Part shown: positions 51,265-60,378 of the stretch, one piece after another | How positions within the stretch are numbered: the stretch's first letter is position 1 | How the letters are laid out: each line of letters starts with the position of its first letter | Source: Neolewinella aquimaris | GTDB lineage: Bacteria > Bacteroidota > Bacteroidia > Chitinophagales > Saprospiraceae | Direction of reading: 5' to 3' | NCBI RefSeq assembly: GCF_014197245.1 | Contig: NZ_JACIFF010000003.1 | Location: 384,077-448,076 of the forward strand | DNA length: 64,000 nt | Notes under the pieces: model-generated | Told to the model about the DNA's origin: nothing | The model's database searches: none | Seen by the model: the letters and a program-made list of their open reading frames with translations, nothing else | Made by a program: the position numbers and the translations under genes

Positions 51265-53076
51265 CTAGACCATGCCGAACAACAAGGGAACGGCCAGGGA
51301 AGTAACCACCCAGAAGGTGAGGCTCAGTGGCGCGCCAAAGCGGGTAAAATCAAGAAATTTGTAGCGCCCCGCGCTGTACACCATGGCGTTGGTCTGGTAC
51401 CCCACCGGCGTCATAAAACTGGCGGAGGCCGCAATGGCTACCGTAACCAGTAGCGGCATCGGGTCAATTCCGATCTGCTCGGCACAGGCCAGCGCTACGG
51501 GAGCCAGCAGGGCAGCGGTAGCGTTGTTGCTCATCATTTCGGTAAGCAGGTTGGTCGCCAAGTACATTCCGGCCACCAGGGCGAAGGGGCCCCAGGCGTA
51601 AATCGATCCCGTAAGGAGGGCGGCGATGTCGCTGTCCAGTCCGCTGTTGCTCATTGCCCGTCCCAGGCTGAGGGCACCGGCAAGGAGAAACACGATCTTC
51701 CAGTCGATGGACTCGTAAGCCTCGGACATCGTTACCGTACGCCCTAAAACTAACACGCATACACCGAGTAGGGCGGCGATGCTGATCGGGAGCAGGCCCG
51801 AAGTTGCCAGGGCAATGACGGTGAGAATCAACCCACTGACAAATAGGAACCGCCCGCGGTTAAAGTCGGTGATCGAGTCGCTGGAAAGCAGGATGAAGGG
51901 GCTGTCCTGCCGCTGCTCGATGTGTTGTAGTTCGGCCAGGTAGTGGCTCTTTACTTCGGCCAGGATAACGTCGCCGGGGGTGAGGGGCAGGTTGTAGAGT
52001 TGCTCGTGCAGGGTTTCCTCACGCTGGCGAATGGCTAGGGGGACGGCCCGGTAACTCCGGCGGAAGTCGACCTCGCGCAGGTTTTTCCCCACGAATTCGG
52101 AATTAGGGGTCACTACCATTTCCACCAGGCTGCTGTTGTCGCGCTCCAGTCCCGTTCCCATCACGCGCACGCTGCCACTGTTGTCGACGAGGCGAACCCA
52201 GTCCTTTAGGTTCAGGATCTTCTTGCGGTCACAGCGGACCTTGAGGGTATCCCCCGCTACCAGCCGAAAATCACCGGGGGGCAGGACGAACATCTGATCT
52301 TCGCGTCGGATCTCGATGATGTCCATGTCGAGTTCGCGCACCAGCGAGGAGTCCATGATGCGCTTGCCGGCCAGATCGGGATGGTCGAGAATGACGATCT
52401 CGGCCAGGTAATCGTGCATGGCAAACTTGTCGGCCAGGCTATCGTCGCTGTCGCGGTCAGGAAGCAGCCGGCTGCCGAAGTAGGTTAGGTACAGGGCACC
52501 GATGACGAGCAAAATCAGGCCGACGGGGGCCAGGGTAAACATGCTGAACCCTACATGGCCGTGGTCCTGAGCGATCCCGCTGACCAAAATATTGGTCGAC
52601 GTACCGATCAGGGTACAGAGCCCCCCGAAGATGCTGGCGAAGGAAAGGGGGATCAGGAGCTTCGAGGCCTTGATCTTAGCGGTAGCGGCAATGCGATTAA
52701 CGACGGGGATAAACACGGCCACCACCGGCGTATTGTTGATGAAAGCGGAGCAGATGGCCACCACCAAGACCAGAAACAGCATGGCTTTCTTAGGCTGACG
52801 GCGAAACCGCCCCGCCATCTTGCCGGCCACTTGCTGCAGTGCACCGGTTTTCAGCAGGGCCGCCGAAAGCACGAACATGAAGGCCACCGTCAGCGTCGCT
52901 TCGTTGCTGAAACCCGCCAGGCCCTCCTGCGGACTGATTACTCCGGTGACCACCAGGGCCACCACCAGCAGCATAGCGATGAGGTCGACGGAAAGCCATT
53001 CGGTAACGAACAGGATGACCGCCACCAGGGCAATCGTCAGTGTAGCTATGGCGGGACTGATCATAAATGGCGGCAA
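51265..53076 (-). CDS. SLC13-type permease with two RCK_C domains
   Basis: A 603-residue DASS/SLC13-like transporter with ~12 hydrophobic helices. SAFINNTPVVAVFIPVV and MMSNNATAALLAPVALACAE are the paired Asn-rich motifs of the SLC13/ArsB-like fold. Between helices lie two TrkA-C (RCK_C) domains, near 225-310 and 320-400 (YLAEIVILDHPDLAGKRIMD; VEMVVTPNSEFVGKNLREV). Family members carry divalent anions (sulfate, dicarboxylates, phosphate). It starts 32 bp downstream of the M1 aminopeptidase gene on the same strand. Confidence 0.85.
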   Translation of the reverse strand: MPPFMISPAIATLTIALVAVILFVTEWLSVDLIAMLLVVALVVTGVISPQEGLAGFSNEATLTVAFMFVLSAALLKTGALQQVAGKMAGRFRRQPKKAMLFLVLVVAICSAFINNTPVVAVFIPVVNRIAATAKIKASKLLIPLSFASIFGGLCTLIGTSTNILVSGIAQDHGHVGFSMFTLAPVGLILLVIGALYLTYFGSRLLPDRDSDDSLADKFAMHDYLAEIVILDHPDLAGKRIMDSSLVRELDMDIIEIRREDQMFVLPPGDFRLVAGDTLKVRCDRKKILNLKDWVRLVDNSGSVRVMGTGLERDNSSLVEMVVTPNSEFVGKNLREVDFRRSYRAVPLAIRQREETLHEQLYNLPLTPGDVILAEVKSHYLAELQHIEQRQDSPFILLSSDSITDFNRGRFLFVSGLILTVIALATSGLLPISIAALLGVCVLVLGRTVTMSEAYESIDWKIVFLLAGALSLGRAMSNSGLDSDIAALLTGSIYAWGPFALVAGMYLATNLLTEMMSNNATAALLAPVALACAEQIGIDPMPLLVTVAIAASASFMTPVGYQTNAMVYSAGRYKFLDFTRFGAPLSLTFWVVTSLAVPLLFGMV

Positions 53077-53108
53077 AGATAGAAAGTTCCGCCATGCAGT
53101 CTACCCGC

Positions 53109-55781
53109 TCAGAACTGCTGGTAAATGCTCTTGAGCTCCGCGTTCGTTTCGGTGGCCTTGATCGTCTCCAGGCTGTTGCCCATTTCCATGATGAGCTTAT
53201 TCAGGTCGGCGTCTTCGGTTGCCTCCTCTACCCGGGTAGAAAGGTCGTTGCGCAGGTCACTGATGGCCTTGGTAGCGGCCAGGCGGCGCCAGGGGCTCTG
53301 CGACTGGTCGAGGGCCAGGTCCTTGAGGATCGCCACGCCACTCGTTTGCTGTGCCGAAGCTCCCTTCGCCAGCAGGGCCTGGTAGGCGGTATAGAGGGAG
53401 ATCGCTTCGTAGCCGTCGGTGGTTGCCAGTCGCTGCTCCAGGTAGGGAAGCTTCTCCAGGGCACCCGTTTCGCTGTACAGGGCGGCCAGCGCCCCGCTGA
53501 TGCTGGCATTGTCGATCGCTTCGAGTTGCTCGGCGGCCCGGGCGGCGGCGTCGGCATCGGTGGCGACCATAGCCTGCAGGCCGGCGGCCACAACGGTGTA
53601 GGGCTGGGCTTCCATAGCGGCGGCGGCAATCTCGGGGAGTTGCTCGTCTACCGCTTCCGTGAGCAGCATGATCGCGGTGACACGTACCTGGGAGTGATTG
53701 TCGTTGCGTGCGATCTCCCGGATCAGGTCGAGCTGGACTGGGGTGGGCGCTTCCAGGCTCTGGAGTGCCGTGCCACGAATGGCGTAAAAGGTATCCTGCA
53801 GGGCTGCCGTCAGGATTTCCTCTCGCAGCGTATCGTTGCCCTCGAGCATCGAGAGGCGTCCCACCGCGCTATAGCGGTCGAGGAAGGCCGGGGCGTAGCG
53901 GTACTGGGCGGCGAGTTCCTCTGGTGACTTCTCGTAGTCGTATTCGGCCAGCAACTGGTGGGTGGGGTCGAAGATCACGACGTCGGGCTTGGCGGCGACC
54001 GGGAAGGTAAAAGTTTGCTCGCGTTGATCGATGACTACTGAATGAATTTCGGGTGTGCCGTTGGTGTACACCGCGATGTCGACCGGGAGGCGGAAAACAG
54101 CGGGAACGTTGTAGTCCGTCGCCTGGGTCTGCTCCACGGTAAGCGATACGCTGCCGTCGGCGTAGTCGGTCGTGATGCTGAGCTGTGGATGTCCCGCCTT
54201 ATGGAACCACTGCTCGAAGAACCAGCTCAGGTCCTCGCCGGTAGTGTCCTCGAAGGCCATGCGCAGTTCATCGATCTCGACGGCGGAAAGCTTATTCTGT
54301 TCGAGGTAGTTGTTCAGGCTGCTGAAGAAGGCTTCGTCGCCCACGTAGCTACGCAGCATGTGCAGCACCGAGCCGCCCTTATTGTAGCTGTGGGCGTCAA
54401 ACATTTGCTCTTTGTCGTCGTAGTCGTACCAGATCAGCTCGTGGGGCTCGCCGTTGCGGACGGAGCCGAAGTAGCCCTGCCACTCGTTGATCAGGTGATA
54501 GTCAGCGGCGTCCTGGCCGTACTTCTTCTCCATCCACAGGTACTCGCTGTAGTTGGCAAATCCCTCGTTGAGGGTCAGTTGCGACCAGCTTTCGCAGGTC
54601 ACGTAGTCGCCGAACCAGTGGTGAAACATCTCGTGGGCCACGACCTTTTCGTTCTGGTCTACGTCGATCAGGTCGCGGGCCGTGCCGTTCATGTACTCGC
54701 CGAAGATCACGGCGGTGGTATTCTCCATCGCGCCGCTAACGTAGTCGCGCACGACCACCTGGCTGTATTTCGGCCAGGGATACTCCACGCCGGTCAGGTT
54801 GCTGAAGAAGGTCAGCATCTCGCGGGTGTGGGGGAAGATCGCCTTGGCGTGGTCGGCGTACTTGGGCTCCATGTAATAGTTGACGGGTTTGCCTTTCCAG
54901 GGTTCGTCTTCCACGATCTCGAAATCACCCACAATCAGGGCAAAGAGGTAGGGGGCGTGGGGGATGTCCATCTTCCAGTAGTCGGTCCGCATGCCGTCGC
55001 CGGCGGGCGTGGAGCTCACAAGGGTGCCGTTGGAGAGGGTTTTGTATTCATCCTCGACGGTGACGTAGATTTCCTGGGTGGTACGTTCGTTAGGTTTGTC
55101 GATGGTCGGGAACCAGCGGCTGTTGTTTTCGGTCTCTCCCTGTGTCCAGATCTGGCGGGGCTTATCGCCCTCCTCTCCGCGGGGGTTGATAAAAAACAGG
55201 CCCTTGTCGGAGGTAATGGCCTCACCGGCACCGCCCGCGTCGTGGGGGATGGCCGTATAGTCGATCACCACGGTAAACTCCTTTCCGCGGGTATACACCT
55301 TATCCAGCTGGATGGTCACCTGCTGCTTGTCCTCGCCGTAGCTGTACTCCAGCGGCTCACCACTGGCGGAAGTGATGGACTTGAACTCAAAATTCTTCGC
55401 ATCCAGGGTAACCTCCGTAGCCGGCTTGAAGATCGGCCTCAGGCGTAGGGTGGCTTTACCGATCACCATTTCCTGCTCCCAGTCGAAGCTGATCTCCAAC
55501 TTGGTGTGCATCAGGTCGTTGACGCGGGTGAAGGCAATGGCGCGGGGCGCTACCCGCGTTTCCGTGGGTTCCGGAGTCCCCTCCATCTCTTCCTCGGTGA
55601 TCGTGCCGTTGGCTTCGGGGGTGACGGTCATCGTGTCCAGGTCCCGCGTTTCGGTGATGGCCGGTTCCTCTACCGGGGCGGGCGTGGTTTGAACGGGGTC
55701 GACCGTCGGACGGGTGGTGTTGCAGCTTACGGCCAGCAGCAGGGTGGCCAGCAGACTCAGAATCGCGGATCTGTACATCAA
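53109..55781 (-). CDS. M1 family aminopeptidase, lipoprotein
   Basis: An 890-residue zinc aminopeptidase. A lipobox (LLATLLLAVSC, lipid Cys about residue 20) precedes an N-terminal saddle domain, then the M1 catalytic domain with GAMENTTAV (substrate N-terminus) and HEMFHHWFGD (zinc His near 382 and 386, Glu near 383) plus the third ligand in NEGFANYSEYLW. The C-terminal ~330 residues are helical HEAT-like repeats. It trims N-terminal amino acids from peptides in the periplasm or at the surface. A long frame on the opposite strand (54042-55448) is its shadow. Confidence 0.92.
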   Translation of the reverse strand: MMYRSAILSLLATLLLAVSCNTTRPTVDPVQTTPAPVEEPAITETRDLDTMTVTPEANGTITEEEMEGTPEPTETRVAPRAIAFTRVNDLMHTKLEISFDWEQEMVIGKATLRLRPIFKPATEVTLDAKNFEFKSITSASGEPLEYSYGEDKQQVTIQLDKVYTRGKEFTVVIDYTAIPHDAGGAGEAITSDKGLFFINPRGEEGDKPRQIWTQGETENNSRWFPTIDKPNERTTQEIYVTVEDEYKTLSNGTLVSSTPAGDGMRTDYWKMDIPHAPYLFALIVGDFEIVEDEPWKGKPVNYYMEPKYADHAKAIFPHTREMLTFFSNLTGVEYPWPKYSQVVVRDYVSGAMENTTAVIFGEYMNGTARDLIDVDQNEKVVAHEMFHHWFGDYVTCESWSQLTLNEGFANYSEYLWMEKKYGQDAADYHLINEWQGYFGSVRNGEPHELIWYDYDDKEQMFDAHSYNKGGSVLHMLRSYVGDEAFFSSLNNYLEQNKLSAVEIDELRMAFEDTTGEDLSWFFEQWFHKAGHPQLSITTDYADGSVSLTVEQTQATDYNVPAVFRLPVDIAVYTNGTPEIHSVVIDQREQTFTFPVAAKPDVVIFDPTHQLLAEYDYEKSPEELAAQYRYAPAFLDRYSAVGRLSMLEGNDTLREEILTAALQDTFYAIRGTALQSLEAPTPVQLDLIREIARNDNHSQVRVTAIMLLTEAVDEQLPEIAAAAMEAQPYTVVAAGLQAMVATDADAAARAAEQLEAIDNASISGALAALYSETGALEKLPYLEQRLATTDGYEAISLYTAYQALLAKGASAQQTSGVAILKDLALDQSQSPWRRLAATKAISDLRNDLSTRVEEATEDADLNKLIMEMGNSLETIKATETNAELKSIYQQF

Positions 55782-55910
55782 GACTTGATTTAAGCAAGTA
55801 TGACGCGCCAGGGCGCTAATTGTTTGGACAACGGACTTTCGTTAACGGGACTTTAGGGCGGCGGCGCGCGGGAGCCGGGCAAATTCGGAAAAGCAGACTA
55901 CGTGGGCACG

Positions 55911-58655
55911 TTACTGGAAGCGGCGCAGGTCGTACTTGAAGCTCAGCATGAAATACTGCTGCAGGGCGTTCGTCCGAATATCTTCGGTGTAGGTTTCGGT
56001 CACGCTGCGGGTCAGGGCGGTATTTTGCCCTAGTATGTCGAAGGCATTCAGGCTGATTTCACCCCGGTCGTTTTCCATCACCTTCATACCGATGCTGGCA
56101 TTCCAGAGCAGGTAGTCCTGGTCGAAACTCTCCTCCAGGCCCCGGTAGAGCTGGTGGGTAAGGTCGGTACGCACTACGATCTTCTCCCCGGGGAGCCAGC
56201 TGAATTTCACCCGACTGCGCTGCTGGAAGAAGTCGTTGTTACTGGCAAGTTGCAGGTCGTTGCGGACCCAGTTCATGCTACTGCGGGAGGAGAGGGTGAA
56301 GTCGATGCGCTCACTGATGTTGCTGCTCAAGGTGAGGCCCAGGCCGGTGGTGGTGGTAAGGGCATTATTGAGCTGTTCGTCAATCAGGCCGGGGGCGTTG
56401 CGCAGATTAGTCGATAGATCGACATTGAGGTTGCTGCCCAGCACCCCGACCGGGAAGCCGTAGGTAGTCAGGGCGCGCAGGGTCCAGTCGTTGTCCAAAT
56501 TTACGGGGCGGGTAAGCTGTACACCGCCGGCTGATTCGGAGAGGGTGGTGCTGTTGACGATTGCGTTGGCCGTGTAGCTTCCTCCGAGCAGGGCGAAGAA
56601 GACGCTGGAGCGTTCCGTGTCGGTCAGGTTGTAGCGGGCCGTGAAGTTATGGTCCGTGGCGGGGAGCAGGTCGGCATTGCCCGTGGTGAGGAAGAGCGGA
56701 TTGGAGTTGTCGATCACCTCCTGCAACTGCAGGATCGACGGCAGTTCGGTGCGGCTACGGTAGTGGGCAGTCAGGTTACCCGAATTACCGGTACGGTACC
56801 GCAGGCGGAGCGTGGGGAGCACCGTCCAGTAGCTGCGATCGCCGGCCAGGCTAGCGTACTGTAGTCCGGCGGAGGCACTAGCGTTCAGGCTGCCCCTGCG
56901 GTAGTTGATTCCCGTGCCCACTTCCTGGGTGAAGTAGTCGTTGACGAACACGTAGCTCAGGGTGGAATTCAGGGCGGTGTATGCTTCGTTGGTGGGGTCC
57001 AGGTCGTAGGTGAACGTTTCACTGTCTTCCCGCCGGTAGCCGGTGGCGGCGGAGAAAAGCAGCATGGCGGAGCGGCTGAGGGGTTCGGTATACCGGACAT
57101 TAAGGCCCCCGTTCCACTGTCGCGTATCAAGGAGCGACTGCTGGTCGACTTGCTCGTTAGCGAGCGTATCGGTGGCCGACGTGCTTACGTAATTCAGGTA
57201 GCTGCTGCCGTCGTTCGGGCTGATGCCGCCGCTGAGGTTGACGGAAAGCGTACGGCCCCGGGTGGCGAAGCGGTGGCGCCAGAGCAGGTTGTTGGAAAAA
57301 TTGAGGGCCGTGAGGTCGGCGGTGTAGTCGCTCTGGTTGTCGTTCAGCAGCTGGCCGCTGTCTAGGGTTTGCCCAAAGATGCTTTCCGTACCGGTATTGC
57401 CCTGCCAGGTCAGGCGGGGGCGGTAGATAAAGGAGTTTCGCTCGTCGAGGGCGTACTCCAGTTTTCCGGTGAAGCGGTGGTTGGTGTTGGTGCTGGTGGT
57501 TACTCCTTCCTCCAGGTAGGTTTCCCGTAGCTCCTCCGCGTCGAAGAACTGCCGGCTGATGTCGCTTTCGGTGTAGCTGTCCGCCCGGTTGAAAAAGTAG
57601 CTGCCCGTGGCTTCCAGTTTGTCGCTCCACTTATTGGAGTAGTTGATGCCGAACGCGTCGGAGGCTACGATCCCCGCCTGGTCGCTGACGAGGAAATCGC
57701 TGGCCGTGTTGCTTTCCGGGCCGCCGCCGTCGCTCCCGCGTTGCCCGCCGCCTCCGCCTCCGCCGCCCGGTCCCCTCCGCCCGCGTCCGCTGGAGGCCGA
57801 ACTGGTTACGCCGAGAAGGTCCTCCGAGGAGAAGTTTTGCTTGCTTACGTTGTTGGAGAGCCCCACCACGGAGATGCGGCGATCGTCGTCGAACCAGTTG
57901 AGGTTGCCGCCCACGGAGTAGCGATCGTCGGTGCCGTAGCCCGCGTATCCGCTGCCGAACTCTCCGTTGCGCATGGACGGACGGGTGATGATGTTTACCG
58001 TTTTAGTGGTTTCTCCATCGTCGAAGCCGGTAAACTCAGCCTGGTCGCTCTGCTGGTCGAATACTTCAATGCGCTGGATCACTTCCGCCGGCAGGTTGCG
58101 CAGGGCGGCGGTGGGGTCGTTGCCGAAGAAGGGACGTCCGTCTACGAGTACCCGCGCCACGTCTTCCCCCTGGGCCTGCACCTTGCCGTCAGTAATGGTG
58201 ATGGTGGGCATCTTTTCGATGAGGTCCTCGGCCGTGGCGTCCGGCATGGTTTTGTAGGCGTCGGCGTTGAACTCGGTCGTATCGCCGCGCTGGCGGACGG
58301 GCACGACGGCTTCGGTGACCTCCACCTCATCGAGTTCAATGCCCGGCACGAGCTTGAAGGTGGGTAGTTGTAGGTCGGTATCCGTTACCGTAAGTAGCAG
58401 CTCTTCGGTGCGGTAGCCGAGAAAGCTGACGGTGAGTCGGTAGCTTCCGGGAGAAACCGGGGCAAGCACAAAATCACCGTCCGCATCCGTAGTAGTCTGG
58501 CGTACCGGAGCCGATTCGCCGGCAACCGCTAAGCTGATGTACGCACCGGGCAGGGGCAGCGTCTCGCCGGCATCCACGACATGACCGCGGACGGTTTGGG
58601 CCAGAATTACGCCAGGAATTCCGACAACAATAAGTAGTAGTAAGGTGATTCGCAT
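55911..58655 (-). CDS. Outer membrane beta-barrel protein, TonB-dependent receptor-like
   Basis: A 914-residue outer-membrane protein. The start at ATG 58655 (MRITLLLLIVVGIPGVILAQ) gives a signal peptide; an ATG at 58685 would add residues encoded in a DNA repeat. A carboxypeptidase-like regulatory domain (VRGHVVDAGETLPLPGAYIS) is followed by a plug-like region (VARVLVDGRPFFGNDPTAAL) and a barrel ending LSFKYDLRRFQ. An exposed loop is extremely Gly-rich (GPGGGGGGGG). The family is common in Bacteroidota; ligand unknown. A Spy-like gene lies upstream across the 23-bp repeats. Confidence 0.84.
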   Translation of the reverse strand: MRITLLLLIVVGIPGVILAQTVRGHVVDAGETLPLPGAYISLAVAGESAPVRQTTTDADGDFVLAPVSPGSYRLTVSFLGYRTEELLLTVTDTDLQLPTFKLVPGIELDEVEVTEAVVPVRQRGDTTEFNADAYKTMPDATAEDLIEKMPTITITDGKVQAQGEDVARVLVDGRPFFGNDPTAALRNLPAEVIQRIEVFDQQSDQAEFTGFDDGETTKTVNIITRPSMRNGEFGSGYAGYGTDDRYSVGGNLNWFDDDRRISVVGLSNNVSKQNFSSEDLLGVTSSASSGRGRRGPGGGGGGGGQRGSDGGGPESNTASDFLVSDQAGIVASDAFGINYSNKWSDKLEATGSYFFNRADSYTESDISRQFFDAEELRETYLEEGVTTSTNTNHRFTGKLEYALDERNSFIYRPRLTWQGNTGTESIFGQTLDSGQLLNDNQSDYTADLTALNFSNNLLWRHRFATRGRTLSVNLSGGISPNDGSSYLNYVSTSATDTLANEQVDQQSLLDTRQWNGGLNVRYTEPLSRSAMLLFSAATGYRREDSETFTYDLDPTNEAYTALNSTLSYVFVNDYFTQEVGTGINYRRGSLNASASAGLQYASLAGDRSYWTVLPTLRLRYRTGNSGNLTAHYRSRTELPSILQLQEVIDNSNPLFLTTGNADLLPATDHNFTARYNLTDTERSSVFFALLGGSYTANAIVNSTTLSESAGGVQLTRPVNLDNDWTLRALTTYGFPVGVLGSNLNVDLSTNLRNAPGLIDEQLNNALTTTTGLGLTLSSNISERIDFTLSSRSSMNWVRNDLQLASNNDFFQQRSRVKFSWLPGEKIVVRTDLTHQLYRGLEESFDQDYLLWNASIGMKVMENDRGEISLNAFDILGQNTALTRSVTETYTEDIRTNALQQYFMLSFKYDLRRFQ

Positions 58656-58662
58656 AGTCAAG

Positions 58663-58764
58663 TAGCGACGGCCTTCAGCCGTCACGCTATTAATTTAGCG
58701 ACGGCCTCCAGCCGTCACCCCACCCGGATATGCCAGGCAGCGTAACGGCTGAAGGCCGTCGCTA
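58663..58764. repeat. Cluster of three 23-bp repeats, two direct and one inverted
   Basis: Units beginning TAGCGACGG and ending GCCGTCAC lie at 58663-58685 and 58696-58718; a third copy with one or two changes lies inverted at 58742-58764. Each unit is itself nearly self-complementary (GACGGC / GCCGTC), so the region can fold into several hairpins. It sits between the Spy-like gene and the beta-barrel gene. Confidence 0.82.
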
Positions 58765-58773
58765 CGGGTGAAA

Positions 58774-59175
58774 TCAGCTCCGGTCCTTACCACCCTTGCG
58801 GCCGCCTTTCTTGCCGTTTTCCTGACGACGCTCGCGGTCGGCTTCCAGGGCTTCGAGTTTGACCAGTTGCTCGTCGTTGAGCACGGACTTCATTTCCTCC
58901 CTGCGGGCTTCGTTGGCCTTCTCCACGATTTCACGCATGGCCGCGCGTTCGTCGCCGATTTCCTCACGGGCACCCTTCACGGTTTCGGCGAACTGCAGGT
59001 TGATCGCCTTTACGCGTTCGGTCTGTTCGGGGGTGAGCTCGAGTACCTCGGTAAGGTGTTCGGTTTGTTGCTCGGCCTGGGCTACGGGGTCGTGGTTGCC
59101 GCCGCGCTGCGCGCTGACGGAGCCGACGGCCAGGACGAAGAAGAGGGAGAATAAGATTGCTTTTGTAGTTTTCAT
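58774..59175 (-). CDS. Spy/CpxP-like periplasmic protein
   Basis: A 133-residue protein from ATG 59175 with a signal peptide (MKTTKAILFSLFFVLAVGSV). The mature part is one long amphipathic helical region with two LTxxQ-like motifs, LELTPEQTERVKAINLQF and SVLNDEQLVKLEALEADR, the signature of Spy/CpxP/CnrX-like sensors or chaperones, and a Lys/Gly-rich tail (RRQENGKKGGRKGG). It may report envelope stress or act as a chaperone. It precedes the beta-barrel gene and diverges from the LytS gene. Confidence 0.8.
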   Translation of the reverse strand: MKTTKAILFSLFFVLAVGSVSAQRGGNHDPVAQAEQQTEHLTEVLELTPEQTERVKAINLQFAETVKGAREEIGDERAAMREIVEKANEARREEMKSVLNDEQLVKLEALEADRERRQENGKKGGRKGGKDRS

Positions 59176-59230
59176 CGTGATTTGGTTTTGATGATGATTG
59201 AAGAAGCGGGCGTTCCCGCGGTTTGTGATA

Positions 59231-59261
59231 CAAAAGTGCCGCGGCCGACTGCCCTCCGCAA
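59231..59261 (-). promoter_or_regulatory. Promoter of the Spy-like gene
   Basis: Minus-strand TTG (59259-59261), 20 bp, then CACTTTTG (59231-59238), one mismatch from TAnnTTTG. Predicted start about 50 bp before the ATG. Confidence 0.6.
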
Positions 59262-59346
59262 TTCTTTTCAATCAACGGGCCGGTTTCATCAATGAACAGG
59301 TCGAAACGGACTTTAATCCCCGCCCCCCACGGGCGACCTTTGCCCC

Positions 59347-60378
59347 ATGGAAAGACTAAAACTCTCGCGGATCGCCCTGCAGGCCCTGGCCTGGGTAGGT
59401 CTGTGGGTGGTGGTCTTTATGATTCTTGGCGGCGGGAACGATGCACCGTTGCGCTTCTTTCGCCGCCTGTGGCCACTGCTGGTCGCTATTGCTGCGGTAG
59501 TGATCATTAACGGGGCGGTACTGCTTCCCCGGCTTTACTTTTCCGACCGGCGGGGCTGGTACGTGGTGGCGGGAGCGGCCCTAGTCGCTGCGGCTACACT
59601 GATCCTGCAATACGGCTCGGTACCCGACCGGGCCTTTCCGATCGATTTCGGACGGGGTGCACGTCCGCGCGGAATGGGTATGGCCACCCTACGGTACTTG
59701 CTGCCCGTGGCGACGGCCTTTCTGGGTTCTTCCCTGATCGAGGTGATGCGCTACGCCGGCTACCGGGAGAAACAGGCCGTGCAGGCCCAGCGGGAGCAGC
59801 TGACTACGGAGCTCAAGTTTCTGAAGTCGCAGGTCAACCCCCACTTCCTCTTCAATAGCCTCAACAACATCTATACCCTGACCCTGCTGCGGGACGAGAA
59901 GGCTCCGGAAAGTCTCCTCCGCCTCTCCGGTATGCTTCGGTACATGCTGTATGATTCGGAAACGGAAGCAGTAGCCCTCAGCCGGGAGATCGAATACATC
60001 CGCAACTACATCGCGCTGCTGCAACTGAAGGACAGTCGGGGAATGAACATCACCGCTGACCTGGACGACAGCCGTCCGAACCTGCCGATCGCCCCCCTCC
60101 TGCTGATTCCCTTCGTGGAGAACGCCTTTAAGCACAGCCGCGTGGAGGATATTGGGGTGGGCTTTATCGAGATCAACCTGGCAACGACGTCGCAGGGCAT
60201 TGAATTCACGGTGATCAATAGCGTCCCCGCGATCCCCACCCCGTTGGACGGTGTAGGGGGGATCGGGTTGGATAATGTCCGCAAGCGGCTGGAACTCCTG
60301 TACCCGAACCGGCACCAAATGAGCATCGAGTCAGCCGAGGAACGTTTTGCCGTCACCCTGAACCTCCAACTAACGTGA
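59347..60378 (+). CDS. LytS/YehU-type sensor histidine kinase
   Basis: A 343-residue membrane kinase. Four hydrophobic helices occupy the first ~135 residues (WVGLWVVVFMILGGG; LLVAIAAVVIINGAVLL; VVAGAALVAAATLIL; LPVATAFLGSSLIEVM). The His_kinase domain follows with the phosphorylated His166 in SQVNPHFLFNSLNNIYTL, then the ATPase region (LLLIPFVENAFKHS; GGIGLDNVRKRLELLYPN). Its stop overlaps the start of the LytTR regulator by 4 bp, so the pair is co-translated. Confidence 0.92.
   Translation: MERLKLSRIALQALAWVGLWVVVFMILGGGNDAPLRFFRRLWPLLVAIAAVVIINGAVLLPRLYFSDRRGWYVVAGAALVAAATLILQYGSVPDRAFPIDFGRGARPRGMGMATLRYLLPVATAFLGSSLIEVMRYAGYREKQAVQAQREQLTTELKFLKSQVNPHFLFNSLNNIYTLTLLRDEKAPESLLRLSGMLRYMLYDSETEAVALSREIEYIRNYIALLQLKDSRGMNITADLDDSRPNLPIAPLLLIPFVENAFKHSRVEDIGVGFIEINLATTSQGIEFTVINSVPAIPTPLDGVGGIGLDNVRKRLELLYPNRHQMSIESAEERFAVTLNLQLT

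Noticed and set aside
54042-55448. A 468-codon plus-strand open frame
   Set aside because: It lies entirely opposite the M1 aminopeptidase catalytic region, whose motifs are intact; the frame is a high-GC shadow.
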